Source of the DNA: Micromonospora gifhornensis | GTDB lineage: Bacteria; Actinomycetota; Actinomycetes; Mycobacteriales; Micromonosporaceae | Length of the DNA: 64,000 nt | Assembly: GCF_016863515.1 (NCBI RefSeq) | Contig: NZ_BOPA01000014.1 | Location: 62,001-126,000 of the forward strand | Reading direction: 5' to 3' | In this document: positions 18,484 through 27,738 of the stretch, piece after piece | Layout of the letters: the number at the start of each line of letters is the position of its first letter | How positions within the stretch are numbered: position 1 is the stretch's first letter | Position numbers and translations under genes: made by a program | The notes under the pieces: model-generated | The model's database searches: none | Seen by the model: the letters and a program-made list of their open reading frames with translations, nothing else | What the model was told of the DNA's origin: nothing

Positions 18484-19317
18484 CTATCTCGATACTGTCT
18501 CGTTATTGTCCGGCGAATTGAGATGCCGGTAGAGGGTCGCCCGGGACACGCCGCAGGCGGCGGCGATCTCGTCGATGGAATGCGTGCCTGCCGCGTGCAT
18601 CCGGCGGGCCACCAGCAGCTGCTCCGGGCCCATCGAGCGGGGTCGGCCGGGCCGCCGCCGGCCCACCGCCCCGACCGCCGGCTCCTCGTCGACATCCCGG
18701 GCATCGGTGCTGCGATGGCTGCCATCGCGGTCAGCGCCGAGGGGATCGGTGCTTCGCGGATCGGTGCCGTGCGGATCGTCGGTCAGCAGGCGGCGTACGC
18801 CGTCGAGCATGTCCGCGCGCAGCACCGGCGCGGGCACCTCCATGAGGAACACCACCGGGTCGCTGCACATCGCGATCGCCTGCACCGCGCGGACCCGGTC
18901 CCGCCGGCTCGGGTCGGGGCCGGCGAGGATCTGGTTGGCCCGCATCGCGATGCGCAGCAGCCGCTGGTAGGTGCTGCCCTGATCGACGAGCGCGAGGTCG
19001 TGCAGGAGCAGACCGAGACGGCCGCGGTGCTCCAGCATCGTGTCCACCCAGCCCTCCAGCAGCGTCCACCTCGCCGGCCCGGGCGGCAACGTCTCGGCGG
19101 CGTCGACGAGCCTCTCCAGGTCGCCGACCATCGGTTCGGCCAGGGCGGTGAGCAGGTGCCCCTTGCTGGGGAAGTGGTAGAGGATCGCGGCCTTGGTCAG
19201 CCCGAGCCGCTCGGCGATGCGGCGCAGCGAGGTGCGCTGGTAGCCGTGCACAGTGAACAGGTCGAACGCGGCGCGCAGGATCCTCTCGCGGGTGCCGTCG
19301 GTCTCCGCCCAGGTCAT
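18484..19317 (-). CDS. TetR-family regulator with an extra C-terminal resolvase-type HTH
   Basis: The 277-residue protein opens with a canonical TetR DNA-binding domain (ILRAAFDLFTVHGYQRTSLRRIA and LTKAAILYHFPSKG) and a TetR-like ligand domain up to about residue 180. A low-complexity linker follows with repeated TDP/STD motifs. The last 50 residues hold RRRPGRPRSMGPEQLL and IDEIAAACGVSRATLYRHL, a Hin/resolvase-type HTH preceded by an AT-hook-like GRPR. It is divergent from an ABC exporter operon starting at 19422, which it probably represses. The linker DNA contains short repeats of GGATCGGTGC. Confidence 0.87.
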   Translation of the reverse strand: MTWAETDGTRERILRAAFDLFTVHGYQRTSLRRIAERLGLTKAAILYHFPSKGHLLTALAEPMVGDLERLVDAAETLPPGPARWTLLEGWVDTMLEHRGRLGLLLHDLALVDQGSTYQRLLRIAMRANQILAGPDPSRRDRVRAVQAIAMCSDPVVFLMEVPAPVLRADMLDGVRRLLTDDPHGTDPRSTDPLGADRDGSHRSTDARDVDEEPAVGAVGRRRPGRPRSMGPEQLLVARRMHAAGTHSIDEIAAACGVSRATLYRHLNSPDNNETVSR

Positions 19318-19421
19318 GCCGTCGAGGGTAACCGCTCCTGACCGGCGGTCGGACAGACTCGCCTCCGACCCTTACCATCGGTCAGTGCAGTGAGTCGTGT
19401 TCGGTGCGGCGGGAGGCCCCC

Positions 19422-20330
19422 ATGTCCGTGATAGCCATCGACAACCTGGTCAAGACCTTCGGCAGCGTACGCGCCCTCGACGGACTGGATCTGCGGGTGG
19501 AACCGGGGGAGGTGCACGGCTTCCTCGGCCCCAACGGCTCCGGCAAGTCCACCACCATCCGGATCCTGCTCGGCCTGCTACGTCGCGACTCCGGGCAGGT
19601 GCGGGTCCTCGACGGCGACCCGTGGCGCGACGCGGTGGCGCTGCACCGGCGGCTGGCGTACGTGCCCGGCGACGTCAACCTCTGGCCCAACCTCTCCGGC
19701 GGCGAGGCGATCGACCTCTTCGGCGCCCTGCGCGGCGGCCTCGACGAGCGCCGCCGCGACGAGCTGCTGCGTCGCTTCGAACTGGACCCCACGAAGAAGT
19801 GCCGCACCTACTCCAAGGGTAACCGGCAGAAGGTCGCCATCGTCGCCGCCTTCGCCTCCGACGTCGAGCTGTACGTCCTGGACGAACCGACCTCCGGCCT
19901 CGACCCGCTGATGGAGGCGGTGTTCCAGGAGGAGGTCCGCGAACTCACCGCCGGCGGTGCCAGCGTGCTGCTCTCCAGTCACGTGCTGGCCGAGGTCGAG
20001 GCGCTCTGCGACCGGGTCAGCATCATCCGGGAGGGGCGGATCGTGGAGTCCGGCACCCTCACCGAGCTGCGGCACCTGGCCCGCACCACGGTCACCGTCG
20101 AGACCGTACGCCCGCTGACCGGGGTGGCGGAGCTGCCGGGGGTGCACGAGGTCCGCGCTGTCGACGGGCGGGTCCGGTTGGAGGTCGAGCCGGCGCACCT
20201 CGACACGCTGCTCGCTCACCTGCTCCGCTTCCAGGTCCGGGCCCTGACCAGCGCACCGCCCACGCTGGAGGAGCTGTTCCTGCGGCACTACGGCGACACT
20301 GTCACCACCTCCGACGGCGGTGCCCGATGA
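19422..20330 (+). CDS. ABC-2-type exporter ATP-binding protein
   Basis: The 302-residue ABC ATPase has Walker A GPNGSGKST near residue 37, signature YSKGNRQKVA, Walker B LYVLDEPTSGLDP and the H-loop in LLSSHVLAEVE. A C-terminal regulatory extension of about 90 residues follows, typical of DrrA-like exporters. ATG 19422 has GGGAGG upstream. The permease starts at the overlapping ATGA. The divergent TetR gene suggests induction by an exported compound such as an antibiotic. Confidence 0.9.
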   Translation: MSVIAIDNLVKTFGSVRALDGLDLRVEPGEVHGFLGPNGSGKSTTIRILLGLLRRDSGQVRVLDGDPWRDAVALHRRLAYVPGDVNLWPNLSGGEAIDLFGALRGGLDERRRDELLRRFELDPTKKCRTYSKGNRQKVAIVAAFASDVELYVLDEPTSGLDPLMEAVFQEEVRELTAGGASVLLSSHVLAEVEALCDRVSIIREGRIVESGTLTELRHLARTTVTVETVRPLTGVAELPGVHEVRAVDGRVRLEVEPAHLDTLLAHLLRFQVRALTSAPPTLEELFLRHYGDTVTTSDGGAR

Positions 20331-21952
20331 GCACCTTCGCCGGCACCGGTCGGCTGGCCCGGCTCGCCGTGCGCCGTGACCGGATCCGGCTGGGCATCTG
20401 GGTGCTCGGCGCCCCCCTGCTCGGGTACGCCATCGCCGAGAGCGTCGCCGGGCTCTACCCCGACGCGCAGACCCGCCTCGGCTACGCCGAAACCGCGATC
20501 ACCAGCGTGGTCGCCCGGGCATTCAACGGCCCGATCGCCGGCGCGGACGTCGGTGCCGTGGTGGTCACCGAGTCGTACCTGACCCTGGCTCTGCTCGCCG
20601 CGCTGCTCAGCACCTTCGCGGTGATCCGGCACACCCGGCAGAACGAGGAGACCGGCCGGGCGGAACTGCTCGGTGCCGCGCCGGTCGGGCGGTACGCCCT
20701 GCTCACCGCCGCCCTGGTCGTGGTGGTGGGTGCCAACGTGCTGGCCGCCGGGCTGCTGGCCCTGGCCCTGGTCGGCATCGGCCTGCCGGTCGCCGGGTCG
20801 CTGGCCGCCGCGGCGGCGATCGGCGGGGTGGGTGTCGCCTTCACCGGCGTCGCCGCCGTCACCGCCCAGCTCACCGTCACCTCGCGCGGCGCGAACGCCC
20901 TCGCCGCCGCCACGGTCGGTGTCGCGTTCCTGCTGCGTGCCGCCGGTGACGTGCTCGGTGAGCGGGCCGCCACCGCGACCCGCCTGGACAGCGCCTGGCC
21001 GGTGTGGCTGTCCCCGCTGGGCTGGGGCACCCAGGTCCGGGCCTTCGGGCCGGAACGCTTGTGGGTGCTGGCCCTGCCGATCGCCCTGCTCGTCGCCTGC
21101 GTCGCCGTGGCCTACCTGCTGGCCGAGCGTCGGGACGTCGGCGCGGGCCTGCTCGCCGCCCGCCGCGGACCGGCCCGGGCCGCGTCCGGGCTGCTCAGCC
21201 CCGCCGGGTTGACCTGGCGGCTGCACCGGGGGGCGTTGGCCGGTTGGGCGGTCGCGGTGGCGGTCCTCGGTCTCGCCATGGGCGTGGCCGGGCACGAGGT
21301 CGACGCCATGATCGCGGAGAACCCGCAGGCGGCCGAGGTGATCGCCCAGCTCGGCGGCGGTGCCGAACTTGTCGACGCGTACCTGGCCGCGATGCTCGGA
21401 ATCTTCGCGCTGACCATCGGCGCGTACGTGGTGCAGGCGCTGTTGCGGACCCGCACCGACGAGTCCGACGGCATCCTGGAGGCGCTGCTCGCCACGGCGG
21501 TCAGCCGCACCCGGTGGCTCGGCACGCAGGTCCTCGGCGCGGTCCTCGGCGCGTCGGTGCTGGTGCTGCTGGCCGGGATCACCACCGGCCTCGGGTACGG
21601 CGTGGCCGACGGCGATCCGGTCGGCTGGACGGTCGACCTGGCCGGGGCGGCGCTGCTGCGGCTACCGGCACTGCTGGTGGTCGCCGGGGTGGTCACCGCG
21701 CTGTTCGGTGCGCTGCCCCGCTGGTCGGTCGGGCTGAGCTGGGCGTCGCTTATCGTGTTCCTGCTGCTCGGCCAGCTCGGTTCGGTGCTCGACCTGCCGC
21801 AGGCCGCCCTCAACCTGTCCCCGTACACGCACGTGCCGTCCGTGCCCGGCGCCGACGCGACCGCACCGCCGCTGCTGGTCCTCACCGCCGTGGCGGTGGT
21901 GCTGCTGGCCGCCGGACTGGCCGCCTTCCGCCACCGCGACACCCCACGGTGA
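20327..21952 (+). CDS. ABC-2-type exporter permease
   Basis: The 541-residue protein has about twelve hydrophobic helices in two similar halves. The halves begin near residues 10 and 300 with comparable RLAVRRDRIRLGIWVLGAPLLGY and TWRLHRGALAGWAVAVAVLGL patterns. The HTRQNEETGRAELLGAAPVGR and RTRTDESDGILEALLATAVSR loops are hallmarks of this actinobacterial exporter group. It starts by ATGA overlap with the ATPase gene. The substrate is unknown. Confidence 0.88.
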   Translation: MSTFAGTGRLARLAVRRDRIRLGIWVLGAPLLGYAIAESVAGLYPDAQTRLGYAETAITSVVARAFNGPIAGADVGAVVVTESYLTLALLAALLSTFAVIRHTRQNEETGRAELLGAAPVGRYALLTAALVVVVGANVLAAGLLALALVGIGLPVAGSLAAAAAIGGVGVAFTGVAAVTAQLTVTSRGANALAAATVGVAFLLRAAGDVLGERAATATRLDSAWPVWLSPLGWGTQVRAFGPERLWVLALPIALLVACVAVAYLLAERRDVGAGLLAARRGPARAASGLLSPAGLTWRLHRGALAGWAVAVAVLGLAMGVAGHEVDAMIAENPQAAEVIAQLGGGAELVDAYLAAMLGIFALTIGAYVVQALLRTRTDESDGILEALLATAVSRTRWLGTQVLGAVLGASVLVLLAGITTGLGYGVADGDPVGWTVDLAGAALLRLPALLVVAGVVTALFGALPRWSVGLSWASLIVFLLLGQLGSVLDLPQAALNLSPYTHVPSVPGADATAPPLLVLTAVAVVLLAAGLAAFRHRDTPR

Positions 21953-22075
21953 CCAGGTCTTCTCGAGTGCGCTCCCGGCACGCCCACCGCGCGTCGGCGG
22001 GCCGGTGCGGCGAGGCTCACTAGACTCGATGAGGTGGGACGAGGACGCTCAGGCCACGGCACGGGTGGTCCGGGC

Positions 22076-24198
22076 ATGCGCGACCTGCTCACCCCGATCG
22101 AGACGGCCGTCCACCAGGGACACCAGGACGAGGCCCTGCGCCGGTTGGCGGCCGTACCGGCGGACCTGCCGCTGCCCGCGGGGTTGGCCTGGCGGCTCGG
22201 TGTGCTGCTGCACCAGCAGGGCCGGTTCGACGCGGCCGACGCCTGCTATCGCCGCGTCGACCTCGACCTCGATCTCGACGACCAGCACCCGTCGGCGCTG
22301 GCCGACCGCGCCCAGGTCCTCGCCGGCTGGGCCGCGACCCGCTGGGCCCAGGGCGACCAGACACGGACCCGGCAGCTGGCCACCGATGCGGTCCGGATCG
22401 CCGAACGCAGCGGCGACGACGCGGCGGTGGCGGCGGCCTACCTGGCACAGGCGCTGGCCGCGTTCGGCGACGGCGACCGCGCGGGAAACGAGCACGCGTA
22501 CGCCCAGGCCCTGGCGGCGGCCGAACGCGCCGGCGACTTCGGGCAGCAACTGCGGATCCGGTGCAATGTCGGGTCGCGGCTCGTCGAGGAGGGACACTAC
22601 CGACCGGCCATCGAGGAACTCGACGAGGCGGTCCGGCTCGGCGAGCTGCTCGGCCAGCAGATGCTGCTCGCGCTGGCGCTGCACAACCGCGCGGAGGCAT
22701 GGCTCGGCCTGGGCGACCTGCACCGCGCCCGCAGCGACGCGGACAAGGCGCTGGCCCGGTGGCAGCGGGCCGGTTCCCCGCTGGCTGCCTTCGGGCTGAC
22801 GTTGACCGCCCGGGTGCACCGGGTACGGGGGGCCACCCACCAGGCGGTGGCCGCCTACCGGGCCGCGCTGGCCATGGGAGAGCCGGACGGCAACGCGCAG
22901 GTGCTGGTGGAGGCGTGCGCCGGGCTCGCCCGGCTCAGCTACGCCGACGACCCGCAGGCGGCGGCCCGCCACGCCGAGCGGGCCCTGTCGCTGCCCAGCT
23001 CCGCCGGCCCCACCGTCGCCGAACTGGCCGCCGGCTGGGTCGCCCTCTGCTCCGGAGACCCGCACACCGCCCTGCGGTACGGCGAACAGGTCCGCGCCGA
23101 GGCCGGTCGCCGTCGGGACACGGCGGGCCTGGCCGAGGCGATGGAACTCGTCACCCTCGCCGCCCACCGCGCCAACCCCGGGGCGAGTTCACCCCGGACG
23201 GTACGCCGACTGCTCGCCGACCTGGTCGAGGCGGCGACGATCTGGGCCGAGCTCGGCAACGAGTTCGCGCTCGCCACCAACGCCCTGCTCCAGGCCCGGC
23301 TCACCGGTGACCTGGTCGCGGAGCGGATCGCGTACGAGCGGCTGCGCCGCATCGGCGTACAGGAAGGTGGCTGGCACGTCGCCGGACCGTTGGCGGCGAT
23401 CGGGCCGGCACCGGTGCCCGAGGTGGAGGTGCAGATCCTGGGCCAGTTCGCGGTGCGGCTGGCCGGCGCGGCGGTGCCGGTCGGCAGCTGGCAGTCCCGC
23501 AAGGCGCGCGATCTGCTGCACATGGTGGCCGCGCAGCTCGGCAGACCGGTGCCCCGCGACGCCCTGGCCGCCGCGCTGTGGCCGCAGGCCCGCGCCGAGG
23601 TGGCGCTGCGCCGCCTGTCGGTGCTGATCTCGACCGTACGGGGTGTGCTCGACCCGGTTCGGCGACATCCGGCGGACCGTTACCTGATCACCGACTCGGC
23701 CACCGTGCAGCTCAGTACGGCACATGTGGTGGTGGACGCGTTGCGCTTCCACGACGCGGCCCGGGCGGCCGTCGTCGCCGACACCGCGAGCCCGCCGCCG
23801 GCCGGCACCGCCACCGACGATCGGTTGCTGAGCCAACTGGAGACGGTGGTGGCCATGTACGCCGGTGATCTCTGCGCCGACGACGAGGTCGTCGGTGCGG
23901 CGGTCCAGCGGCCCCGGGCGCTGCTGTCCGCACTGCCCGCGAGGTGACCCACCGGCTGGCGAGGCGGTATCTGCACCTGGGCCGGGCCGACGCGGCGATC
24001 GGTTGGTACCTGCGGCTGGTCGGTGAGGACGGTTACGACGAGCCGGCCCACCTCGGGCTGATCGGTGCCCTGTCGGCCGCCGGACGGCACGGTGAGGCCA
24101 ACCGGCGCCATCAGGAGTACGTCGTGCGGATGGCCGAGATCGGTGTCGAGCCGGCCGCGGCCGCGCTACCGGATCGGGCTCGCCTGAACAATTCCTGA
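22076..24198 (+). CDS. SARP-like regulator (TPR - winged helix - BTAD) split by a frameshift at 23944
   Basis: The first open frame runs from GTG 22034 or ATG 22076 to TGA 23945-23947. It encodes about 420 residues of TPR-like helical repeats, a winged-helix segment (VQILGQFAVRLAGAAVPVG, KARDLLHMVAAQLG and LRRLSVLISTVRGVLDP) and the start of a BTAD domain (YAGDLCADDE). The rest of BTAD lies in another frame from GTG 23944 to 24198 (VTHRLARRYL and GYDEPAHLGLIGALSAAGR). One extra G at AGG-TGA would fuse them without gap. The GTGA overlap would also permit coupled translation of two chains. The order TPR-HTH-BTAD differs from classic AfsR. It follows the ABC exporter. Confidence 0.7.
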
Positions 24199-24338
24199 AC
24201 CGCCCCCGAAGACCGCCGATCAGACTGCTCGGTGTCCGGACACGGCCGTGGTGGACGCCGACGTGGCGGGTGCCGCGACCGTGGCGACGCCGGAGGCGGA
24301 CGGGGGCGGTCAGCGTGTTCAGGTCGAAGGAGAAGACG

Positions 24339-24857
24339 ATGGGACGGGTTCGAGGGCTGCTTGTCGTGCTCGCGGCCGGGCTCATGCTGACCGGCTGTGC
24401 CGGCGGAACGGACGACGACACCGCCTCGGGTGGGGCCGAGCCGCCGGCGGCGACCACCGACGCCGACGGCGGGCAGGCGCCGGACCAGGGCAGCGGCGGG
24501 AAGAACACCGGGTCCGGTGACGGGGACCGCTGGTGCGACGCGGTGCAGGCGTTCACCGGGGCGATGGACCCGCTGTTCACCGAGAGCGCGGGCAAGGCCG
24601 AGGTGGCGCAGGCCCGTACCCAGCTGAAGGAGCTGAAGGCGGCGGCACCCGCCGAGATCAAGTCCGACGTGGCGACGGTGAGCGAGTTCTACGCCGCCGT
24701 CATCGAGGCCTCGGGCAAGAGCATGCCTCAGGATCCTGCGGCGTACGCCCGCCTCGGCCAGACCATGGAGGGGCTCAAGACGGCGATGCCGCCGGTGTCG
24801 GACTACACCATGAAGCGCTGCCCTGAGTTCGACGGGCAACTGCCGACCGGACAGTGA
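24339..24857 (+). CDS. putative lipoprotein, function unknown
   Basis: The 172-residue protein has a signal peptide and lipobox LTGC (Cys20). A Gly/Asp/Thr-rich linker of about 40 residues and a helical domain of about 110 residues with two cysteines (RWCDAVQAF and KRCPEFD) follow; these could form a disulfide. Such small helical lipoproteins are common in actinobacteria and not assigned. GAAGGAGAAG precedes ATG 24339. It stands alone, convergent with the amino acid ABC operon. Confidence 0.8.
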   Translation: MGRVRGLLVVLAAGLMLTGCAGGTDDDTASGGAEPPAATTDADGGQAPDQGSGGKNTGSGDGDRWCDAVQAFTGAMDPLFTESAGKAEVAQARTQLKELKAAAPAEIKSDVATVSEFYAAVIEASGKSMPQDPAAYARLGQTMEGLKTAMPPVSDYTMKRCPEFDGQLPTGQ

Positions 24858-24875
24858 CGACGGCCCCCGGGCTGC

Positions 24876-24920
24876 TCAGCGCACCCGGGATCAGCGCACC
24901 TGGGGTCAGAGCACCTGGGA
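24876..24920. repeat. three imperfect tandem 15-bp repeats over the ABC ATPase stop codon
   Basis: TCAGCGCACCCGGGA, TCAGCGCACCTGGGG and TCAGAGCACCTGGGA follow each other. The third copy encodes the last residues and stop of the minus-strand ATPase gene. The other two copies repeat that stop region downstream. Confidence 0.85.
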
Positions 24921-25637
24921 GAGGAAGCGGCGCAGGCGCGGGTGCTGCGCCGCTTCGAAGATCGCGGCCGGCGGACCGGCCTCCAGCACCACCCCGGCGT
25001 CCATGAACGCGACCGTGTCGGCGACCTCCCGGGCGAAACCCATCTCGTGGGTCACCACGACCATGGTCATGCCCTGCGCCGACAGGTCCGCCATCAACGC
25101 CAGGACGCCCTTGACCAGCTCCGGGTCCAGCGCCGAGGTGGCCTCGTCGAAGAGCATCACCTGCGGCTGCATGGCCAGCGCGCGGGCGATGGCGACCCGT
25201 TGCTGCTGCCCACCGGACAGGTGCGCCGGGCGGGCATCGGCCTTCGCGGCCAGCCCCACCCGGTCCAGGTGTTCGCGGGCCGCCGCCGCCGCCTCGTCCT
25301 CGCCGAGCTTGCGGATGCGCCGCAGCGCGAGGGTGATGTTGCGCAGCACGCTCATGTGCGGGAAGAGATTGAACTGCTGGAACACCATGCCGACCCGCTG
25401 CCGCAGGGCGTCCGGGTCGTCGCGCAGCACGCTGCGTCCGTCCAGCAGCACGTCGCCGCGGTCCGGTTCCAACAACCGGTTGACCGTACGCAGCAGGGTC
25501 GACTTGCCCGACCCGGAGGGGCCGATCACGCAGGCCGTCGCGCCCCGGGCCACGTCCAGGTCCACCCCGCGCAGCACCTGGTGACGCCCGAAGGCCAGGT
25601 GCACGTCGCGCAGGCTCAGACTGACCGAGTCGCTCAT
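24906..25637 (-). CDS. polar amino acid (probably cyst(e)ine) ABC importer, ATP-binding protein
   Basis: The 243-residue ATPase of the GlnQ/HisP class has Walker [10 protein letters not shown], the Q-loop [14 protein letters not shown], signature [17 protein letters not shown], Walker [15 protein letters not shown] and the H-loop [18 protein letters not shown] 25637 overlaps the permease stop (ATGA). It is the last gene of a three-gene operon with permease and binding protein. The substrate assignment to cysteine or cystine comes from the leader peptide at 27435-27536 and not from this protein. Confidence 0.9.
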   Translation of the reverse strand: MSDSVSLSLRDVHLAFGRHQVLRGVDLDVARGATACVIGPSGSGKSTLLRTVNRLLEPDRGDVLLDGRSVLRDDPDALRQRVGMVFQQFNLFPHMSVLRNITLALRRIRKLGEDEAAAAAREHLDRVGLAAKADARPAHLSGGQQQRVAIARALAMQPQVMLFDEATSALDPELVKGVLALMADLSAQGMTMVVVTHEMGFAREVADTVAFMDAGVVLEAGPPAAIFEAAQHPRLRRFLSQVL

Positions 25638-26416
25638 CGTTGGTTCCCTCCGGCGGCGCCGGGCAGCGCCAGGTCGAGGTCGTCGGGGTCGTCGTCGGCC
25701 GGGCCGGTGGCCGGTCGGCCGTGTCGCAGTCGCCCGTCGATCCAGTTGACGACGTGGGTCAGCGGGACCGTCAGCGCCAGGTAGAAGAGCCCGGCCAGCA
25801 GCAACGCCGACTGGTTGCCGGTGTTGGCGGCGTAGTCCTGCCCGATCCGGAAAAGCTCCCGCTGGCTGGCCAGCAGGCCGAGGAAGTAGACCAGGCTGGA
25901 GTCCTTGATCAGGGCGATCAGCTGGTTCACCCAGGCCGGCAGGATCCGCCGGATGCCCTGCGGAATGATCACCCGGCGCATCGCCTCGCCCCAGGAGAAG
26001 CCGAGCGCCCGGGCCGCCTCCAGCTGGGTGGCCTCCACCGACTGGATGCCGGAGCGGAAGATCTCCCCGATGTACGCCGACGCGATCAGCGACAGCGCCA
26101 GGATGCCCAGCGGGTACGGGTTGGGCCCCCACACCTGCATGCCGAGCGGGGCCAGGCCGACCCCGATCAACAGGATCGTCGCCGCGGCTGGCAGGCCCCG
26201 GAACACGTCGGTGTAGACCCGCGCCGGCCACCGCAGCCAGCGGGTCCGCGAGATGCCCGCGACGGCCAGCACGATGCCCAGCGCCGAGCCGAGCAGGGCG
26301 GCGGTGACCGCCAGGATCAGCGTGTTCGGCAACCCGACAGTGATCATCTCGGGTAGCGCCTCGCGCATCGACTCCCAGTCGAAGAACGTCTCCCACAGGG
26401 TGCGCAACGGATCCAC
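25634..26416 (-). CDS. polar amino acid (probably cyst(e)ine) ABC importer, permease
   Basis: The 260-residue permease of the HisM/GlnP type has [65 protein letters not shown] and [19 protein letters not shown]. The C-terminal tail is Asp/Pro-rich. The GTG start at 26416 has GGAGG seven bases upstream. It overlaps the downstream ATPase gene by four bases. Confidence 0.92.
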   Translation of the reverse strand: MDPLRTLWETFFDWESMREALPEMITVGLPNTLILAVTAALLGSALGIVLAVAGISRTRWLRWPARVYTDVFRGLPAAATILLIGVGLAPLGMQVWGPNPYPLGILALSLIASAYIGEIFRSGIQSVEATQLEAARALGFSWGEAMRRVIIPQGIRRILPAWVNQLIALIKDSSLVYFLGLLASQRELFRIGQDYAANTGNQSALLLAGLFYLALTVPLTHVVNWIDGRLRHGRPATGPADDDPDDLDLALPGAAGGNQR

Positions 26417-26451
26417 GGGTCAACCTCCGCCCTGCTCGTTCCTACTCGCCG

Positions 26452-27297
26452 TCAGGAAGCCGACGGGACGGTCACGGTGCCGCTGCCCGGGGTGAAGTCG
26501 GCCGGGATCGCCCGACCCGGGTAGTACTGCTCGCTGAGCCGGGTCCAGGTACCGTCGGCGATGACCTCGTCGAGGGCCTTGTTCAGCGCCTCGCGCAGCG
26601 CGTCGTTGCCCTTGGCGAAGGCGTACGCCGTCGGGGCCGGGCTGAGTTCCTTCGCCGCCACCTCGATCTTGCCGCCGCTGTCCGCGGCGGTCTTCTCACC
26701 GATCTCGGCCGGGGAGATCCAGGCGTCCGCGGTGCCCGCCTTGAGCTGGTTGAGCGCGCCGTTGTAGTCGGGCACCCGCACCGGGTCGAGGCCCTTGGTG
26801 GTGGCGTAGTCGTCCTGGACGGTGCCCTGCACGACCACCACCCGCTTGCCGGGCAGCTCGTCGAAGCTGCTCAGCGTCGAACCGGCGGGCACGTTGAGGC
26901 CGAGGTAGCCGAAGTCGTAGCCGTTGCCGAAGTCGACTGTCTTCTTCCGCGCCTCGGTGATGGTGATCGAGGAGCTGCCGATGTCGAACTTGCGGTTGTT
27001 GACCTGGGCCAGCAGGCCGGAGAAGTCGGTGCCGACGAACTCGACCTTCAGTCCGAGCTTGTCGGCGGCGGCGACAAGCAGGTCGTTGTCGAACCCGGTG
27101 AACTTGCCGTCCTTGAGGTACACGTTCGGCGGCGCGTCGGTGAGGGTGCCGGCCCGCAGCACGCCCGGCTGGAGCAGGTTGTACGGGTTGTCGGCCTCGC
27201 CGGCCGAGTCCGAGCCGCAGGCGGTAAGCGTGACGGCGGCGAGGACTGCGGCGACGCCGACGGCGGCGGCCCGGGTCAGGGCAGGAACGAATCGCAC
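26452..27297 (-). CDS. polar amino acid (probably cyst(e)ine) ABC importer, substrate-binding lipoprotein
   Basis: The 281-residue SBP_bac_3 protein has a signal peptide and lipobox LTAC (Cys27). The mature part has GVLRAGTLTDAPPNVYLKDGKFTGFDNDLLVA, DFSGLLAQVNNRKFDIGSSSITITEARK and LNKALDEVIADGTW. The GTG start at 27297 has AGGAG six bases upstream. It is the first structural gene behind a cysteine-ending leader peptide and a run of hairpins, which suggests control by sulfur amino acid supply. Confidence 0.9.
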   Translation of the reverse strand: MRFVPALTRAAAVGVAAVLAAVTLTACGSDSAGEADNPYNLLQPGVLRAGTLTDAPPNVYLKDGKFTGFDNDLLVAAADKLGLKVEFVGTDFSGLLAQVNNRKFDIGSSSITITEARKKTVDFGNGYDFGYLGLNVPAGSTLSSFDELPGKRVVVVQGTVQDDYATTKGLDPVRVPDYNGALNQLKAGTADAWISPAEIGEKTAADSGGKIEVAAKELSPAPTAYAFAKGNDALREALNKALDEVIADGTWTRLSEQYYPGRAIPADFTPGSGTVTVPSAS

Positions 27298-27323
27298 AGG
27301 TGTCTCCTGGATGAACGACGGCG

Positions 27324-27365
27324 GGCACGGACGTGCCGCACCGACGGTCCGCCGTGGGACGGACC
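27324..27365 (-). promoter_or_regulatory. consecutive hairpins between leader peptide and first transporter gene (attenuator candidate)
   Basis: Read on the minus strand, GGTCCG-TCCCACGG-CGGACC (27346-27365) and GGCAC-GTCC-GTGCC (27324-27337) are perfect stem-loops between the leader peptide stop and the binding-protein start. A further GCCGAG...CTCGGC stem lies just after the leader stop. They could form the alternative structures of an attenuation or ribosome-access switch; this has not been folded here. Confidence 0.4.
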
Positions 27366-27434
27366 GCTGGGATGAACCGATGGCAGAGGGGGAGATGCCG
27401 AGGCCCGCAGGCTCGGCGACCGGCAGCGACGCGG

Positions 27435-27536
27435 TCAGCTACACGCGGCGCTACAGACCCGCATCATGTCGACGTGCCGACGTTGGGTCAGATCGAGGCA
27501 GGCCGCCACGGGAGCGGATCGACTGCGGTACGACAT
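27435..27536 (-). CDS. putative cysteine-responsive leader peptide (33 aa)
   Basis: ATG 27536 is preceded by GAGGGAGACCC. The peptide ends LDLTQRRHVDMMRVCSAACS. The core L-T-x-R-R-H-V-D-x-x-R-V-x-S-A-x-C matches a widespread actinobacterial leader-peptide family found ahead of sulfur and cysteine-related genes. Two Cys codons lie in the last five sense codons. It precedes the polar amino acid ABC operon by 137 bases. Ribosome stalling at the Cys codons under cysteine shortage would be the expected mechanism; the regulation itself is inference. Confidence 0.75.
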   Translation of the reverse strand: MSYRSRSAPVAACLDLTQRRHVDMMRVCSAACS

Positions 27537-27738
27537 GGGTCTCCCTCGAGGTCGTGATGACCTGGAAACCAGGCCACGCTTGCACCGGTGGTTGCACCGG
27601 TGCCTGGTCCTCACCCGGGGCACCCCTGCGCGGACGAGGGTTGCCGGCCAGCAAGCCGGGGCTTCACGCTGGCACTCATGACCTGCGGCCGAGGCTAGCA
27701 GCAGGGGACGGGTCGGCGTCCACCCGGTATGACGGCCC

